Positions 1-11,157 of a stretch of 64,000 nt of DNA are shown piece after piece. This DNA comes from Macrocystis pyrifera (lineage: Eukaryota; Sar; Phaeophyceae; Laminariales; Laminariaceae), in contig JASSKH010000003.1 of NCBI GenBank assembly GCA_031763025.1, positions 14,442,992-14,506,991 on the forward strand. Direction: 5' to 3'. Below the pieces are notes generated by a model that saw only the letters and a list, made by a program, of their open reading frames with translations, did no database searches and was not told where the DNA came from. The position numbers and the translations under genes are program-made. Position 1 is the stretch's first letter. Every line of letters starts with the position of its first letter.

Positions 1-254
1 ACTCCAGACTCCACATCTCAGAAGTGTCGACGAGTATCGTGCTCGTGTAAACCAGATACTGCTGTACAGCAGTAGCAGCAGACTGACTGCTGTTCCACGC
101 CAGGTGGAGATACGTAAGGGCAAACTCAAGACTCTAGGCTCTACTGCTCTACTGCTGTGAAATATGTGTACGTACCAGTATGCGTTTTCGTAGTGTCAGA
201 TGTTGCGCTGAGGCTGCTGCTGTTGTGATGCTACGCACGACGACGACCCAACCA

Positions 255-371
255 TCACGGGGGACCATAGTAAATATGACCTATTGTACACACTAAAACC
301 TATATATTTACGTTTTTTTACTAACAATATTTGGTCCTATTTTCTATTTTCCATGGTCCCCCGTAATATTA
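255..371. mobile_element. MITE copy 1 (short palindromic element)
   Basis: Left end ACGGGGGACCATAGTAAATA and right end with CCATGGTCCCCCGTAAT are inverted copies of each other. The centre is AT-rich. This is the most diverged of the full-length copies in its right arm. Confidence 0.75.
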
Positions 372-531
372 ATATTTGATTTAATGTTGTTGCTCCCGCC
401 CTCCGCCACAAGTCTTGTACTCTGGTACACCCTACTCTGCCACAGCAGCGTACGGCGGCTTTGATACAGAGAACAGACGAGAAGGCGGGTAACCAAACCT
501 ATGCTCACATGCTCACAGAACCACGTGCGCG

Positions 532-532
<1 letters not shown>

Positions 533-585
<53 letters not shown>

Positions 586-607
586 CCCCCCCCCCCCCCC
601 CCCCCCC
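533..607. repeat. Poly-C tract following tandem PPP-coding run
   Basis: 51 uninterrupted C (533-583), AA, then 22 C. It lies just upstream of an R2 repeat that itself ends in further poly-C at 774-813 and 841-860. The polyproline and polyglycine ORFs here are artefacts of the homopolymer. Confidence 0.9.
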
Positions 608-609
608 GG

Positions 610-777
610 GATAAGATTAAGATTAGCAAAAAGTTTCTATGTATTTTATGGAAACAACGTAACGAGCGCCCAATTGTTGGAGGTGTCTCTGTTAGGAGTA
701 GGAACGGTGCTCCGTCTCGAAAGGGATGCGTGGTCAATGGTTATATGACTAAGGGGCAAGCAACAAATGAGTACCCC
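610..777 (+). repeat. R2 repeat ending in GAGTAC + poly-C
   Basis: Carries the R2 core: CGCCCAATTGTTGGAGGTGT, then a block containing GTGCTCCGTCTCGAAAGGGA and GCGTGGTCAATGGT. It ends at ACAAATGAGTAC, directly followed by poly-C. Nearly the same sequence is at 36490-36660. Confidence 0.8.
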
Positions 778-860
778 CCCCCCCCCCCCCACCCCCCACC
801 CCCCCCCCCCCCCGTCTGCAGCATGCCGAAAATAACAGTACCCCCCCCCCCCCCCCCCCC

Positions 861-2656
861 TGCAGCGGTGGCTACAACGCCTGGCTGCAGCTGTATTGCC
901 TGTCACCACTGCCTACTTTAAGTACCTTGTACACACTGCGCCAGTTGCGCCAGTTGGCTTAGGAGCTAAACATCCGCGTGGAGAGGCGTTTGCTAAAAGG
1001 GCCATCAACGTACGAGGGACATTCATGGACTGTGCGCACAGCAACGTCATGAGGAAGAGGAAACCTACTGTAAACCTATACGACTTCAACAAGCCAAGCC
1101 TAGAAATGCGGGGGGGGGGTGGGGCTTCTACTGAATCGAAACGACACTCGGAATTCGTACGTCATTAACCTTTTCGCTTTTTTTTTCAGCATATTTTGTC
1201 CCTCCCGGAAGAGAGTTATGTACGAGTACAGCGGCTCCTGTCCGCAAAATGACTCGACAGCCTGTAATGCCTTAGACTTATGACAATGGGAACGCGAAGT
1301 CAAGAAGTTTTCTTTCGAAAACATTGCTTTCGAAGGACAGGCGAAGATATATCCTCGTACCGTCGCTGTGGGACAAAAAGGGAAAAAAAAAGGTTTGATT
1401 GTTTCTCCCTTTTTTTTCTAACTGCTGCAGGTGGCACAATTTTTTTTTTCCTCGTTGCAAATTGTCCACGTTCTCAACACGCTGATGAAAATTAGCTTGT
1501 GCGACGATAGACGCTTGATCTCGACATAGACTCAGCCCACGGCCAACCCGCTTGGTGTCGGGCAAGGCCGACGAGTATAGATGACGGCCTCCAAGCTATC
1601 AGGTGGATCCATGGTCTAGGGGGCGAGAGCTTGCCGCCGGCGTCCTACGGTATCCCCCAAACCTGAAAAAAGGCTCTATTTTTTGCCATTCGAGACGGGT
1701 AGAAAAAATTGTCATGTGTTTTGTGCACACCAGCAGCCAATTGTTTTTTATCATACGCCTGGCCAGCGCCCGCCACATGTCACCGGCCAATGTGTGAAGA
1801 CGCTGACTCTAGAATGGGTCGGAGCCCCTAGTGAGCGCACTCCGTTCAGAATTCATGCCGCAATCGTTGGTTTTGTCGATCCTCACCGTTCCGAACCAAA
1901 CATTCGCCTGAGTTTTTCTGAAGCCGATCTTTGCCCAACATCGGCCCCAGAACTGTGTTTCTCGAGGTTTTCTAAAAAGTGTGGAACTTTCCGTTTTATG
2001 AATCGTGCTCATAGCAAGCTGTACCTGAAAAAGTATGACGGGTATCTCTGGACGACAAATCTTTTTAATGGAAACTCAGGGTTTCCATTGACGAACGTAG
2101 CTCTTAGCAACTGAATGTGGTTAGGTACTTAGACTGCCGTAGTAGTGGGCTAGTGGTATCCACGAATGCTACCAAGCGTTGATGCTGGGGTTCGAAGCCC
2201 ACGTGGGTCGGACCTTCGGAGTTTAGTCGCAACAATAAATAAAGAACGGAATCAACTGCTGAGAGTGCCTATTAATAAATAGTAGCGTCTGGCGTGGGTA
2301 GGCGCAATTCGATGCGAGTAGGGTTGAACTCTTCTCGCGATAAAAATGCCTTCCAAGGCAAGAATCGTAGTGGGGAGGAGGGAGAAGAGTCTGCTTGGTG
2401 ACCCCGGGTCTGAGTTACGACTGGGAGAGAGAAAAAGAAGAGCCAAGATAAATACATGGGATGGGGAAAGAAAGAGAGGTCGATCGTTACTTTTTTCACC
2501 CTAGGGACCGACCTCTCCTCCACGCGAATATTCTCCGCCCGCTTACTTTTGTGAAACATGTGCAAGTGCCTTCACCTCCCCCCCCCCCCCCCCCCCCCCC
2601 CGCCCGCCCCCCCGTCCACCTTCTTTTCGACCTCTTTCCCTGTCGTCGGTCGACAG
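861..2656. other. No gene identified; upstream of the CHCH gene
   Basis: Mixed moderate-GC sequence. A 143-codon open frame (1683-2114, +) has ordinary amino-acid composition but no recognisable motif and no supporting splice sites, so it is not called. The CHCH gene may have a 5' exon here: a pyrimidine-rich stretch ending in CGACAG (about 2620-2656) looks like a splice acceptor. Confidence 0.4.
2145..2215 (+). repeat. tRNA-like (SINE head-like) sequence
   Basis: An A-box-like GGGCTAGTGGTATCC is followed about 35 nt later by a B-box-like GGGTTCGAAGCCC, with a 5-bp stem between them (AATGC/GCGTT). The acceptor stem does not pair and the loop has six bases, so this is not a functional tRNA. 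A tRNA-derived SINE or decayed tRNA fits better. Confidence 0.35.
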
Positions 2657-2672
2657 CTCCGGTCACAAAGCG

Positions 2673-4430
2673 ATGCTTGCCCACCGCTCTTGCGCGTCGC
2701 GCCCGAAGAAGGAGCGCGATGCGTGCGTCGCCAGCGTCGCGATGGCGGTCGATTCCGTGAGCCTCGCGTGCATGGCACACCAACGGGACGTGTTCGTGTG
2801 TGAAAATCCCACGAAGGGTACGAAAAAGGACCCAAACAGCTGCCAAGAGGAGATCAAACGATCTAGGGATTGTCGGCAGGTGCGCGGGTGCGGGGGCTCC
2901 CGCCGAGTCTGAGTCTTGACTATCGTTCAAAATATACATAAAATCGTTAGCCGCGGACTCGACCGAGTCTAGCGATTACGGAGGGCCTGCGTTGTGGTCG
3001 GTGGTGCTTTCCTGGAACAGCCAGCCAGCCCTTGCTGGTGTTTTTTGTTTTTTGGCCGGTTTTGTTTTTTGTCGGCCAGGTTGGCGTTCAGTCTGTCCGC
3101 GTGGACGATCGTCGTCGGGCTTCTCTGTTCGTGCCTCTGCTTGTGTCGTAGCTCCGCCGTGGGTGCGTGCGGGTGTTGAGGTATACAGTAGCTCTACCGA
3201 GCTGCAGGAATAGCTGTACTGAGCTATGGCAGCTCTAGCTACCGTAACTGCACTGATGTACAGCAGTCGCTCTGAGCTGCAAGCTTCCTTCATGTGTTTT
3301 TCTACTGTCATGTGACACCTCTGGGAGGGGGAACGACACTTCCTTTTTTTATTTTTCCCTTTGTTTCTTTCGCTTTTTGTTTTCTCTCTCAACGCATCTG
3401 GATTGCTAGCATGCATGTGTATCTGCTGCCTGTCGTGTTGAGCACGATGACATGGCATTGCGTTGCCTACTCTGTTCACTGCACTACAACGCAGAATATC
3501 TGTGTCGTGGTTTTTGCTACTACAGAGCTTGTATCTCTCTAGGGTTGAACGATCGGCACAGACTCTGGGTGTTCTGGATGTCGACGGGTAGAAAGAACGG
3601 TTTCATGTGAAGAACACACACAACAGCTCTACCGCGTTACAGGAGTATTAGGTAGCTTTTACCGAGCTGCACGAGTTACATAATCCGCACTGCACTTCAT
3701 GAGCTGCAGTCTACCGAGCCACATGAGCTACAGAGTAGCTCTACTACACTAGTCTATACTATTGAAAGGAGCAGTCTAAAAGGCTAAATATATGTACGAG
3801 GGTATGATATGTGTGTGCGTGTTCTTCACATTCGACCGTTCTTTCTACCCGTCGACATGCAGCACACCCAGTGCCCGTACTAACTCCGATACTAAAGAGA
3901 CACGAGCTCTGCAGTGACAAAAACCACGACACAGCAGAGATACTACAAATGCAGTGAGCAGGGTAGACAATGCACTGCTGTGGATGCGTCCGATCCGTCG
4001 TGTCAGTAACGGCATACTCTTGAGTTGAGTATGCCCGATAAGGACGGCGAGTTTTCTTGGAACCAATAACGCAGTGTACCTATACAGTAAATCCCGACGT
4101 TTGTCCAATCTCGGTTGCCTGCATCTCCCGGGTGCTGCTCCCAACGGCCAGGTCCACTTCGAGTCGCAGCTGCAGCGCCGCGGCTTCAGCAACGAGGAAA
4201 TCGCGTCACACGGTCGCGATATCAATGACCTCACCAAACAGCACCCAACACCACCAGGCGGCGGAGAAGAAAAGGGGCAGGGGGGCGAAGGGGAAGGAAG
4301 CGAGGGAGACGCAGCGGGAGGGAAGAAATCGGAAGTTGTCCCCGATGCGGGCGGGGACGAGGGCGGGGCAGGGCCGAAGGTAGAAGTCGTGGAGGGACCG
4401 GAGGACGGCGGTGATGGCATCGCACAATAG
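2673..4430 (+). CDS. Twin CX9C (CHCH-domain) protein, two exons
   Basis: Exon 1 is 2673-2879 and exon 2 is 4152-4430, giving 161 aa. The donor CGGCAG|GTGCGC and acceptor ACGGCCAG|GTCCAC are both phase 0. Exon 1 holds two perfect CX9C pairs, CMAHQRDVFVC and CQEEIKRSRDC, 13 residues apart; this is the helical-hairpin CHCH pattern. Family knowledge: such proteins are usually imported into the mitochondrial intermembrane space and oxidised by the Mia40 relay, many serving respiratory-chain assembly. Which family member this is cannot be told. Exon 2 gives a short charged segment (QRRGFSNEEIASHGRDINDL) and then a Gly/Glu-rich tail ending in TAG. The ATG at 2673 is the first in frame after a possible acceptor at 2656, so a short 5' exon may be missing. 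The CX9C motif is firm; the join to exon 2 is inferred from phase and sequence character. Confidence 0.6.
3455..3990. repeat. Long imperfect inverted repeat (foldback) in the CHCH intron
   Basis: Arms of about 170 bp (3455-3625 and 3812-3990) are inverted, diverged copies. Shared blocks include GTCGACGGGTAGAAAGAACG (inverted on the right) and TGTGTCGTGGTTTTTG. The spacer (3626-3811) is rich in AGCTCTACCGAGCTGC-like repeats. It could be a foldback transposon or a long hairpin precursor. Confidence 0.7.
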
Positions 4431-6210
4431 CCCTCAGCTCGCTGTTAAATCACTGTCTGTGGCCCTCTCCTGTCACCCATTGACGGCTCCTGTCACTCAT
4501 TGACGGCAGCTGTTGCTATATAGCGAATATATATATATATATATATATATTTATATGTGTTCTATTCATGGTATTCGTACGAAGGCGCTTTCCCATCACG
4601 CTTTTTCAATTATGGTAGCCGTGTTTTGTTTTCATGCGCTGGAGGGCTACAAGCTGACTGCAGCATTTTTCTGTAAAGCGATGATAAACAGCACCAGGTG
4701 CGTATGCAGGCGTTTTGGTGTCGGGGCCTTTTTCGGTTTTGGTTCGCAGCCGTGTTTTTGGTTTCTAGGGATGGGAGGGCAATAACCCTTGGCCGCTCTA
4801 TGTGGGGGGTGCAGGCAGGCGGATTGGATCTACTACTGTCGGGCCTTCGTCCGCACGAGCTTCGCATCGCCGTGGCTGCCGTGCGGAGTTAAGCGTTCGC
4901 GTATGCCCCGTCTCGGATCCCGCGCATAAAAAAAGAACTTGATGTTGCTGCTGGTGGTATATATATGTACGAGCATTTTGGTTGGTGTGTTATCCCGTTG
5001 CTTGGTTTTTTTTCTCGGGGACACAGGATTATTAGAGCTACCGGCAGTGCGGGTATTATAGGGCAAGCGCAGCTAATGCTACTATGCCGTCCGGGTAGAG
5101 CCCTGGCGTTTCATTTATGATTTGTCTGAGCACCGCAGTAGACCGTATTCAGCACACGCTACCCCCCCATTTTTTGTCCCACGAGCGACCGGGTGGGCTC
5201 CTGGCTATGTATGATCCTTCGGTGCCATCCCCGCGTTGGGGGAAGTGTGGATATATTCAAACGCAAACCACGAACGGCCCCTGGCGAGTACAACATGTGC
5301 GTTGGCGAAAAAACAGAAAAGCCTCGCAGTGTTACATAGTGTTTTGGTTCTGTGCCGGCAGCTCTTCGCTAGCACACGCACCAGGTAGCCGCAGCCCCTC
5401 CCCGTTCCCGGCATTGTAGGGATGCGAGGATCTATATGGCCATACAACTACGGCCATGCATAATATCGAGTACACCCCCCACACTCCCCTCCCTCCATGC
5501 GTACAAGATATAGGCCGCGTGATGGTAAACTTCGTGCTCTGCTTCAAGTCAATGCATGAAAGATTTTGCTGTTTTCCTCACCGAACTGCCCGTCTTAGCG
5601 TTGTGCAGAGACTTTTCATGTTTTTGTTTTATTTGTTTTGTTTTGTTTTGTCCCTCGTCCCTTCATAGACCCAGGTCGGATGCCACAACCCGGACCGGGG
5701 CCGTGAAATGCCCCCGGCCCCATTTCACCGCAAGCCGTCAGCCCGCCCGGCGTCCCTTGACACTGTGATAATCGTCTCCAACTGGCCCCCCCAACGAATG
5801 CCCTCTTCGCTCGTTGAATTCCCTCTATACTCTTTTGGGGCCTATTTTGTATACTTCGTACAACGAAAAACAAAGAGCCGACGAGTAGTGCACCTTCTCA
5901 AAGCAGCAGTGTCTACTGAATGTGAGCGTGCGGCAGCAAAAGGCTGCCAGTACTAAAGCAGTAGCAGTAGCGCCATCATTACTTTGCTGTGCGCGTGTCG
6001 TACAGCTCCGTGCATGGCAGTTTGGGAACATCCCTTACCCCCCATCATCAGCAGCAACCGGGGCTGCTTGGTGCTGCTGCGGGCGACGCTGGAATCGTCA
6101 TTTCTTCTCGAGACACTTTTTTTTTTCCTCGCAAGCTCGAAGAGGGTCAAGAGCGCTACAAGGTACAACTTATCTCCTAAGCTTGCGATTGGCGCTTGCC
6201 GTGGGGTACC

Positions 6211-6247
<37 letters not shown>

Positions 6248-6500
6248 ACACGCCGTATCGGCTTCTTTGGCGTGTACTATGCGAGCGAGCGTCGTGTTGG
6301 CATGAAACGAGCGAACAACAACCCCCCCCACCCATGTTCTTTCCAAGGTCGAATCCACACAACGCTAATAAGTCGTGGGGAGATGTGGGGTTCGAGGACC
6401 CCTACCCAACCCGACACAAAAACACGACACACTAATAGAGGCTCTCGTCGCTGCGCTCCAAAGGCACCAACCAGCCCCCCCCCCCCCCCCCCCCAAACAT
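4431..6500. other. Non-coding stretch between the CHCH and VTI1 genes
   Basis: The two genes converge here, so this should include both 3' regions. Contents: a TA repeat (4528-4550), a partial R1 repeat at 5400-5476 ending GAGTAC and then a short C-rich stretch, and a CTG run at 6208-6247. Open frames across the CTG run are repeat-driven and were not called. Confidence 0.5.
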
Positions 6501-6504
6501 CCAT

Positions 6505-6737
6505 ATGCAAGTCCGCCTCACAAGCGGTTCTTAGTAGGATGCAGCTCACCCTTCATGCGACTCGCCGGACACCTCACGGCGCTTCGCGCTTGGTGCAAGC
6601 AATGTCTGCCTGGTCAGTGAAAACCCGACATGCTCCGTCCCGGCATTGTAGGGATGCGAGGGTCTATGGTCATACGACTACGGCCATGCATGAGATCGAG
6701 TACATCTCTCCTATCGATTACACCCCCCCCCCCCCCC
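6505..6737 (+). repeat. R1 repeat ending in poly-C
   Basis: Starts near CCGCCTCACAAGCGGTTCTT. Contains GCGCTTCGCGCTTGGTGCAA and CCCGGCATTGTAGGGATGCG, and ends with CTACGGCCATGCATGAG, GAGTACA and a C tract. It carries an extra TCTCCTATCGATTACA block, shared with the inverted copies at 52.56 and 63.5 kb, which marks a subfamily. Confidence 0.8.
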
Positions 6738-6928
6738 AACATGCCACCACAAACAAAACGAGGCCGCGAAATTCCAGCGGCGAGAAAAACTACTCAAAAC
6801 CTACATATAACCAAACAAATGTAGGCTACTAATAGTAATGTATCATCGCACAGCCATTAAGCTATGCCGACGTACTTGGACTCTTTCCTGCTCAGAGAGC
6901 CGGCACCGGATTCGCCGGAGCTCTTTCA

Positions 6929-9900
6929 TCATTTCAAACAGTAGTAAACCGCGACCATTACCCCGACGACAAGCAGGAGCCCGATGGAGTACATCATGAA
7001 TTTCTGCTGCGTTTCTCGGCGGCCCATACTGTGCACAAGGCGCCGCGCGCTCGTGGTCATGCCAGACACGTCTCGTACCTGACAAAACACACAAAAATAC
7101 GACGCACACAAAACGCGCAACACGGCATGGGGAAGGGTGGGGACTCATTCGTGCACAGCAGCAAAGTCCGGCGAGCGCAAGGTCGTTTTCTGTACGCGTA
7201 CATCAGTACCGCGATGACACTCGAGAAATTTTGGATATAAGACCTGGTACATAATTTTTTACTCAGCTTTTGCAAGGAATGTAAGAAACTAATTTCCATA
7301 TTCGGAAATTTGCGAAAGACTTAAGTCCCTGCCTCACATATTGTAAGAATTCGAGTTTTACCCAAAATAACGCGTCGTTTTTGAGGTATATATATACCAG
7401 GTATGACACTGTTTCGATTTGATCCTCAAGGAGATAACGGGGGCATTTTTTTTTTTTTTGGTACGCGCATGCGTCGGGGCGGTATATTCCAGCCTCTCAC
7501 CGCCCGCCACCGCCTCACATGCAAACCCCGGGGTTCGTCTCCACGCTCTAGACACACACGCCAACTGAGGTGAACGGGCGTTAGTGTCGCATCGACCGCC
7601 GAAGCGACACTCAGCAGAACATGTGGCTCACGCCGCCCATCAAGGGCAAAAAACACTAGGGATCGACATGGGTCACATGTTTCCATCTTGTGCGAAAGGC
7701 ACACCACCGGTTTACTGGTGCTCGTGCGCGCTTCAACACGCGTGCTTGTGGCGGTCTCGAAAACGAAACACTCAAGACACGTTCCTTGCCCAGAATTGCG
7801 AGCGTAGGCCACCCTGCTTCTGTCACACCTACCCTTTGTTGATCATGTCCTTGGCGTTGCGAGTTTTGAAAATATTTGGTGATACTTGTGGCACCTCGTA
7901 CCAGGCACACATTTTATGTTACATCTTCTGCGCGGTGCTACCCAAAATATACCTGGCATACTCGTACAAATATCCCGTAATTGAGGGCCCTCGAAAGTGC
8001 CTCCAGGGAATGTGGCTCGGGGCGTGCGTATAGCCGCGTATCTCAGCCGTGCTTGTATTTTATATATCATGTGTCGGAGAAAGGACGGACTGCCAACCGG
8101 CGAAAGCAAAGCGCGAGGCGTTGCTATAAAAACAAACAAAACAAACAAAAAAGTCTCTTACGTTTGCTTTGGCTGTGCTCGAGCGCGCCGACGCCTTTAA
8201 AACTGCAACAACGTAAAAAAAAAAAAAAAAAAAAAAAAAACGAAAATGCCGTACGTACTCGTCTCCAGAAGAGAGAGCCTACTCGTACTCTTTAGCCCGA
8301 GGATGGTGATAATGACCGGGGTGGTGATTCCCGGCTGGTAATTCCGCAATTCGCAGCTGGTGCTTCCGTCTGCCGTAGACTTCCAGCGCAAAAAAATATG
8401 CCAGGAAGCCCGGCGTCTCCGTATAAATTTGGCTTCCAGAGGGCCTTATTTCAAGTTTAGATTTACAAGACTGTTCTCGCCCAAGCGGCATAAAACGACC
8501 AGCGGCCGCCGGGATCGATCCCTCTCACTGCGAAGAGCAAGTGCCAAGCGCAAATCAAGGACGGGGGCTGAATACTTCTACATTTCTTGATCCCCGCCCC
8601 CCGGGGCCTGCCGCCGCCGCTTTTTTTCTCCTCGAAGTCCGTCCAGTTTCCAAGCTCGGTGAACCCCGAACTTCCCCATTGCTGTTGGTGAAAGAGGCGG
8701 CCAACTCTATCAGGTAAACACCAGGGGCGTTCCGGCCCAACTTCCCCTTTTCCTTCCTCTCTGTCTGCCTCTATTGAACTGCGACGTTACTCTCCGACCG
8801 GCTGGCTCTTAACACGAGAAAAAACAGCTTCAAACGGATCGCACCCACCGCTTCAGCGAACGGGGCGTCCTAGTGCCTTCCTCCCCTCCTCCCTTTCCTT
8901 CCCTCCTTCCTCTCCCTCGCCCCCCCTAGGTCCCGTCTACCGGCAGTCCCACGTACAAAGAAACCAGCGGAAAATTCACACGATACCAGCACGGCAGCAG
9001 GTACAAGAACAAAACAGCCATGATATATCAAAGCGCGTATCTCCCCTCCTTCTTTCCTTCCTTCCGACCGAAACCCGCAAGCTCCCTCGTTCCAAAAAAA
9101 AAAATCGTCTAAAAAAAAACGTCGACGATGACAACGAAACTGCTGGTTGTTGCAAAAAACATGGATTTGTCGTATATATGTACATACAAGCAGAGGACTA
9201 ACGCCCCCGTCTACGCCGTCACATACACGCACGCACACGCCCAACGCAGCGAAACTCAACGTGGTTATGTCTGCATGATAGCAACAAACAAACAAAAAAT
9301 ACCAAAAAAACAAAACAAACCCATCCAACACACTGAGGAGGAACTCCACTCACACACAACACACAACACGGGGGTCGCTCTATTTACATACAGCCATGGT
9401 CTCTCCGTAGTGCCGGTGTATATGCGCCAGGCGGCAATACCGGCACTATATATAGCGGCAACCAACCGGCACTAATTACTCCGCACACGCTGTGCCAAGC
9501 AATTCCACAGGCACTATAGCGAGCAACCGGCACTATAGAGGGACCACAGCAGTATTGACGTATATAGATTGAGTGTGCATCCAAAAACTGCACGGCGCGA
9601 CGCTAAATTCATGCCACGGCGGCGGCGGCGGCGGCAGCAGCAGCGGTCGGGGGGGGGGGGGGGCAGGGGATGCCAGCGCCGCAAACAAACTCAAATAACC
9701 TACGTACTGCTGCTGTACGCCATCGGGGATAAAAAACAAAACAAAACAAAACAAAAGCACGTGCCACCATCCATCAGGAAGAACGGAAGGCCGGCAACTA
9801 ATCAAAAACCAGACAATCAATCAGAAACCCAAACAGGTACGACAGACAATCAGTGAGGCTACTTGCGCTCGCTACGGCAGACGATCGTGCGGACAAGGTC

Positions 9901-11122
9901 TATAAATTACGGAACCAGCCGTGCATCCTGTCGAGGACGGTCTTGCCCTCGTCTAGATTAGTTTTCGTCTCCCGCACCTACAGTTACATGACGGGGGCGG
10001 GGGGCAAGAATGACACGGGGGGGGGGGGGGGGGGCGTGGCGGTGTGTACATAAAACAACACGCACGGGTGGAAAGTATGCACCGGTGGCAAACAACGCAC
10101 ACCGGTGGCAAACAACAACACACCCGTGGCAACAACACGCGCACGGGTGGCAAACAGCATAACACCGGTGGCACACAAGACACGCACGCGTCGGGCACAA
10201 CAGGGCGGGCCTTTGTCTCCGCCCATATACTTGTGGTGCAGCAAGACATCGACCACTACTACTACTGCTGACTACCAGCACTGCAGTTCATACATTCGTA
10301 CCACGATGGTCTGTGCACTGCAGCCACAGCAACAACAGTATACGAAAGCGAAGCCTAGACCTCGTGCGGACGACAACGAAATCACCCCCGCTCCAAAAAC
10401 GCCATATTTAGTCAAAAGCTCTCACGTACGGCGAACAAGCCACCTTCCGAGTTGTGCTGCGCAAGCGAGCTCAGCGCATGCGGGGTCCAACAGAGACACT
10501 ACCCCCCCCCCCCCCCCCCCCCCCCCGACTCCTTCGGCCTCCAAGCAATCCAATACACCCCAGTGCGCCATACACCACAACGTGCAACGTGCTTCCCCGC
10601 TCTTGCGTTCAGCTCACTCCTTTGCCATGCGTAAGACAGTAGTGGCATGGTTCAAGAGACGCTCACGTCATCTCATGTGTCCTATCAGGCAACTTGAAAA
10701 AATAAACAGCAGACGCAGCGTCATGGACCATATCGTACCACAGGCGCCTCCCGTGGTCAAGTGGGCCTGGAATCTTCGGGAGAGGGGGGGGGGGGGGGGG
10801 GGGGGGGGGGTGTACCAATACCGCCCCCCTCTTCGGTTCGAAATTTGACAATTTCATGCCATGATCTCGCGACCAGCATTATTATTGGTCTCGAGAACAA
10901 CAGTAATGTTCTCCCGACGAAGTCGTTTGAGTCTGCTCAAAACGACTACTTCTCTCGGCCATGGTAACGCTCGCGCCGGATTCTTTTCTTATTCTTTTGC
11001 ACTTTCCAGTTTTGATCGATAGCGCACAGCCGCTACTTGAGGTTACCAACACCGCGCAAAGCAATAAGTACTCACAAGAGCTCCACCACACGATGGCATC
11101 ATCGTATCAGGCAAACCAACGA

Positions 11123-11157
<35 letters not shown>

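Noticed and set aside
461..921. Polyproline and polyglycine open frames
   Set aside because: They exist only because homopolymer C or G runs cannot contain stops; the same pattern recurs at 10.5, 21.6, 31.2, 36.0, 37.3, 47.2 and 50.9 kb.
1683..2114. 143-codon ORF on the + strand
   Set aside because: Balanced composition, but no motif, no splice support and lower GC than the recognised exons.
7584..8033. 149-codon ORF on the + strand
   Set aside because: Lies inside VTI1 intron 5 and has no recognisable features.
10060..10190. CRISPR-like spaced repeats
   Set aside because: Units are short, drift in length and have no unique spacers; the context is a eukaryotic intron.
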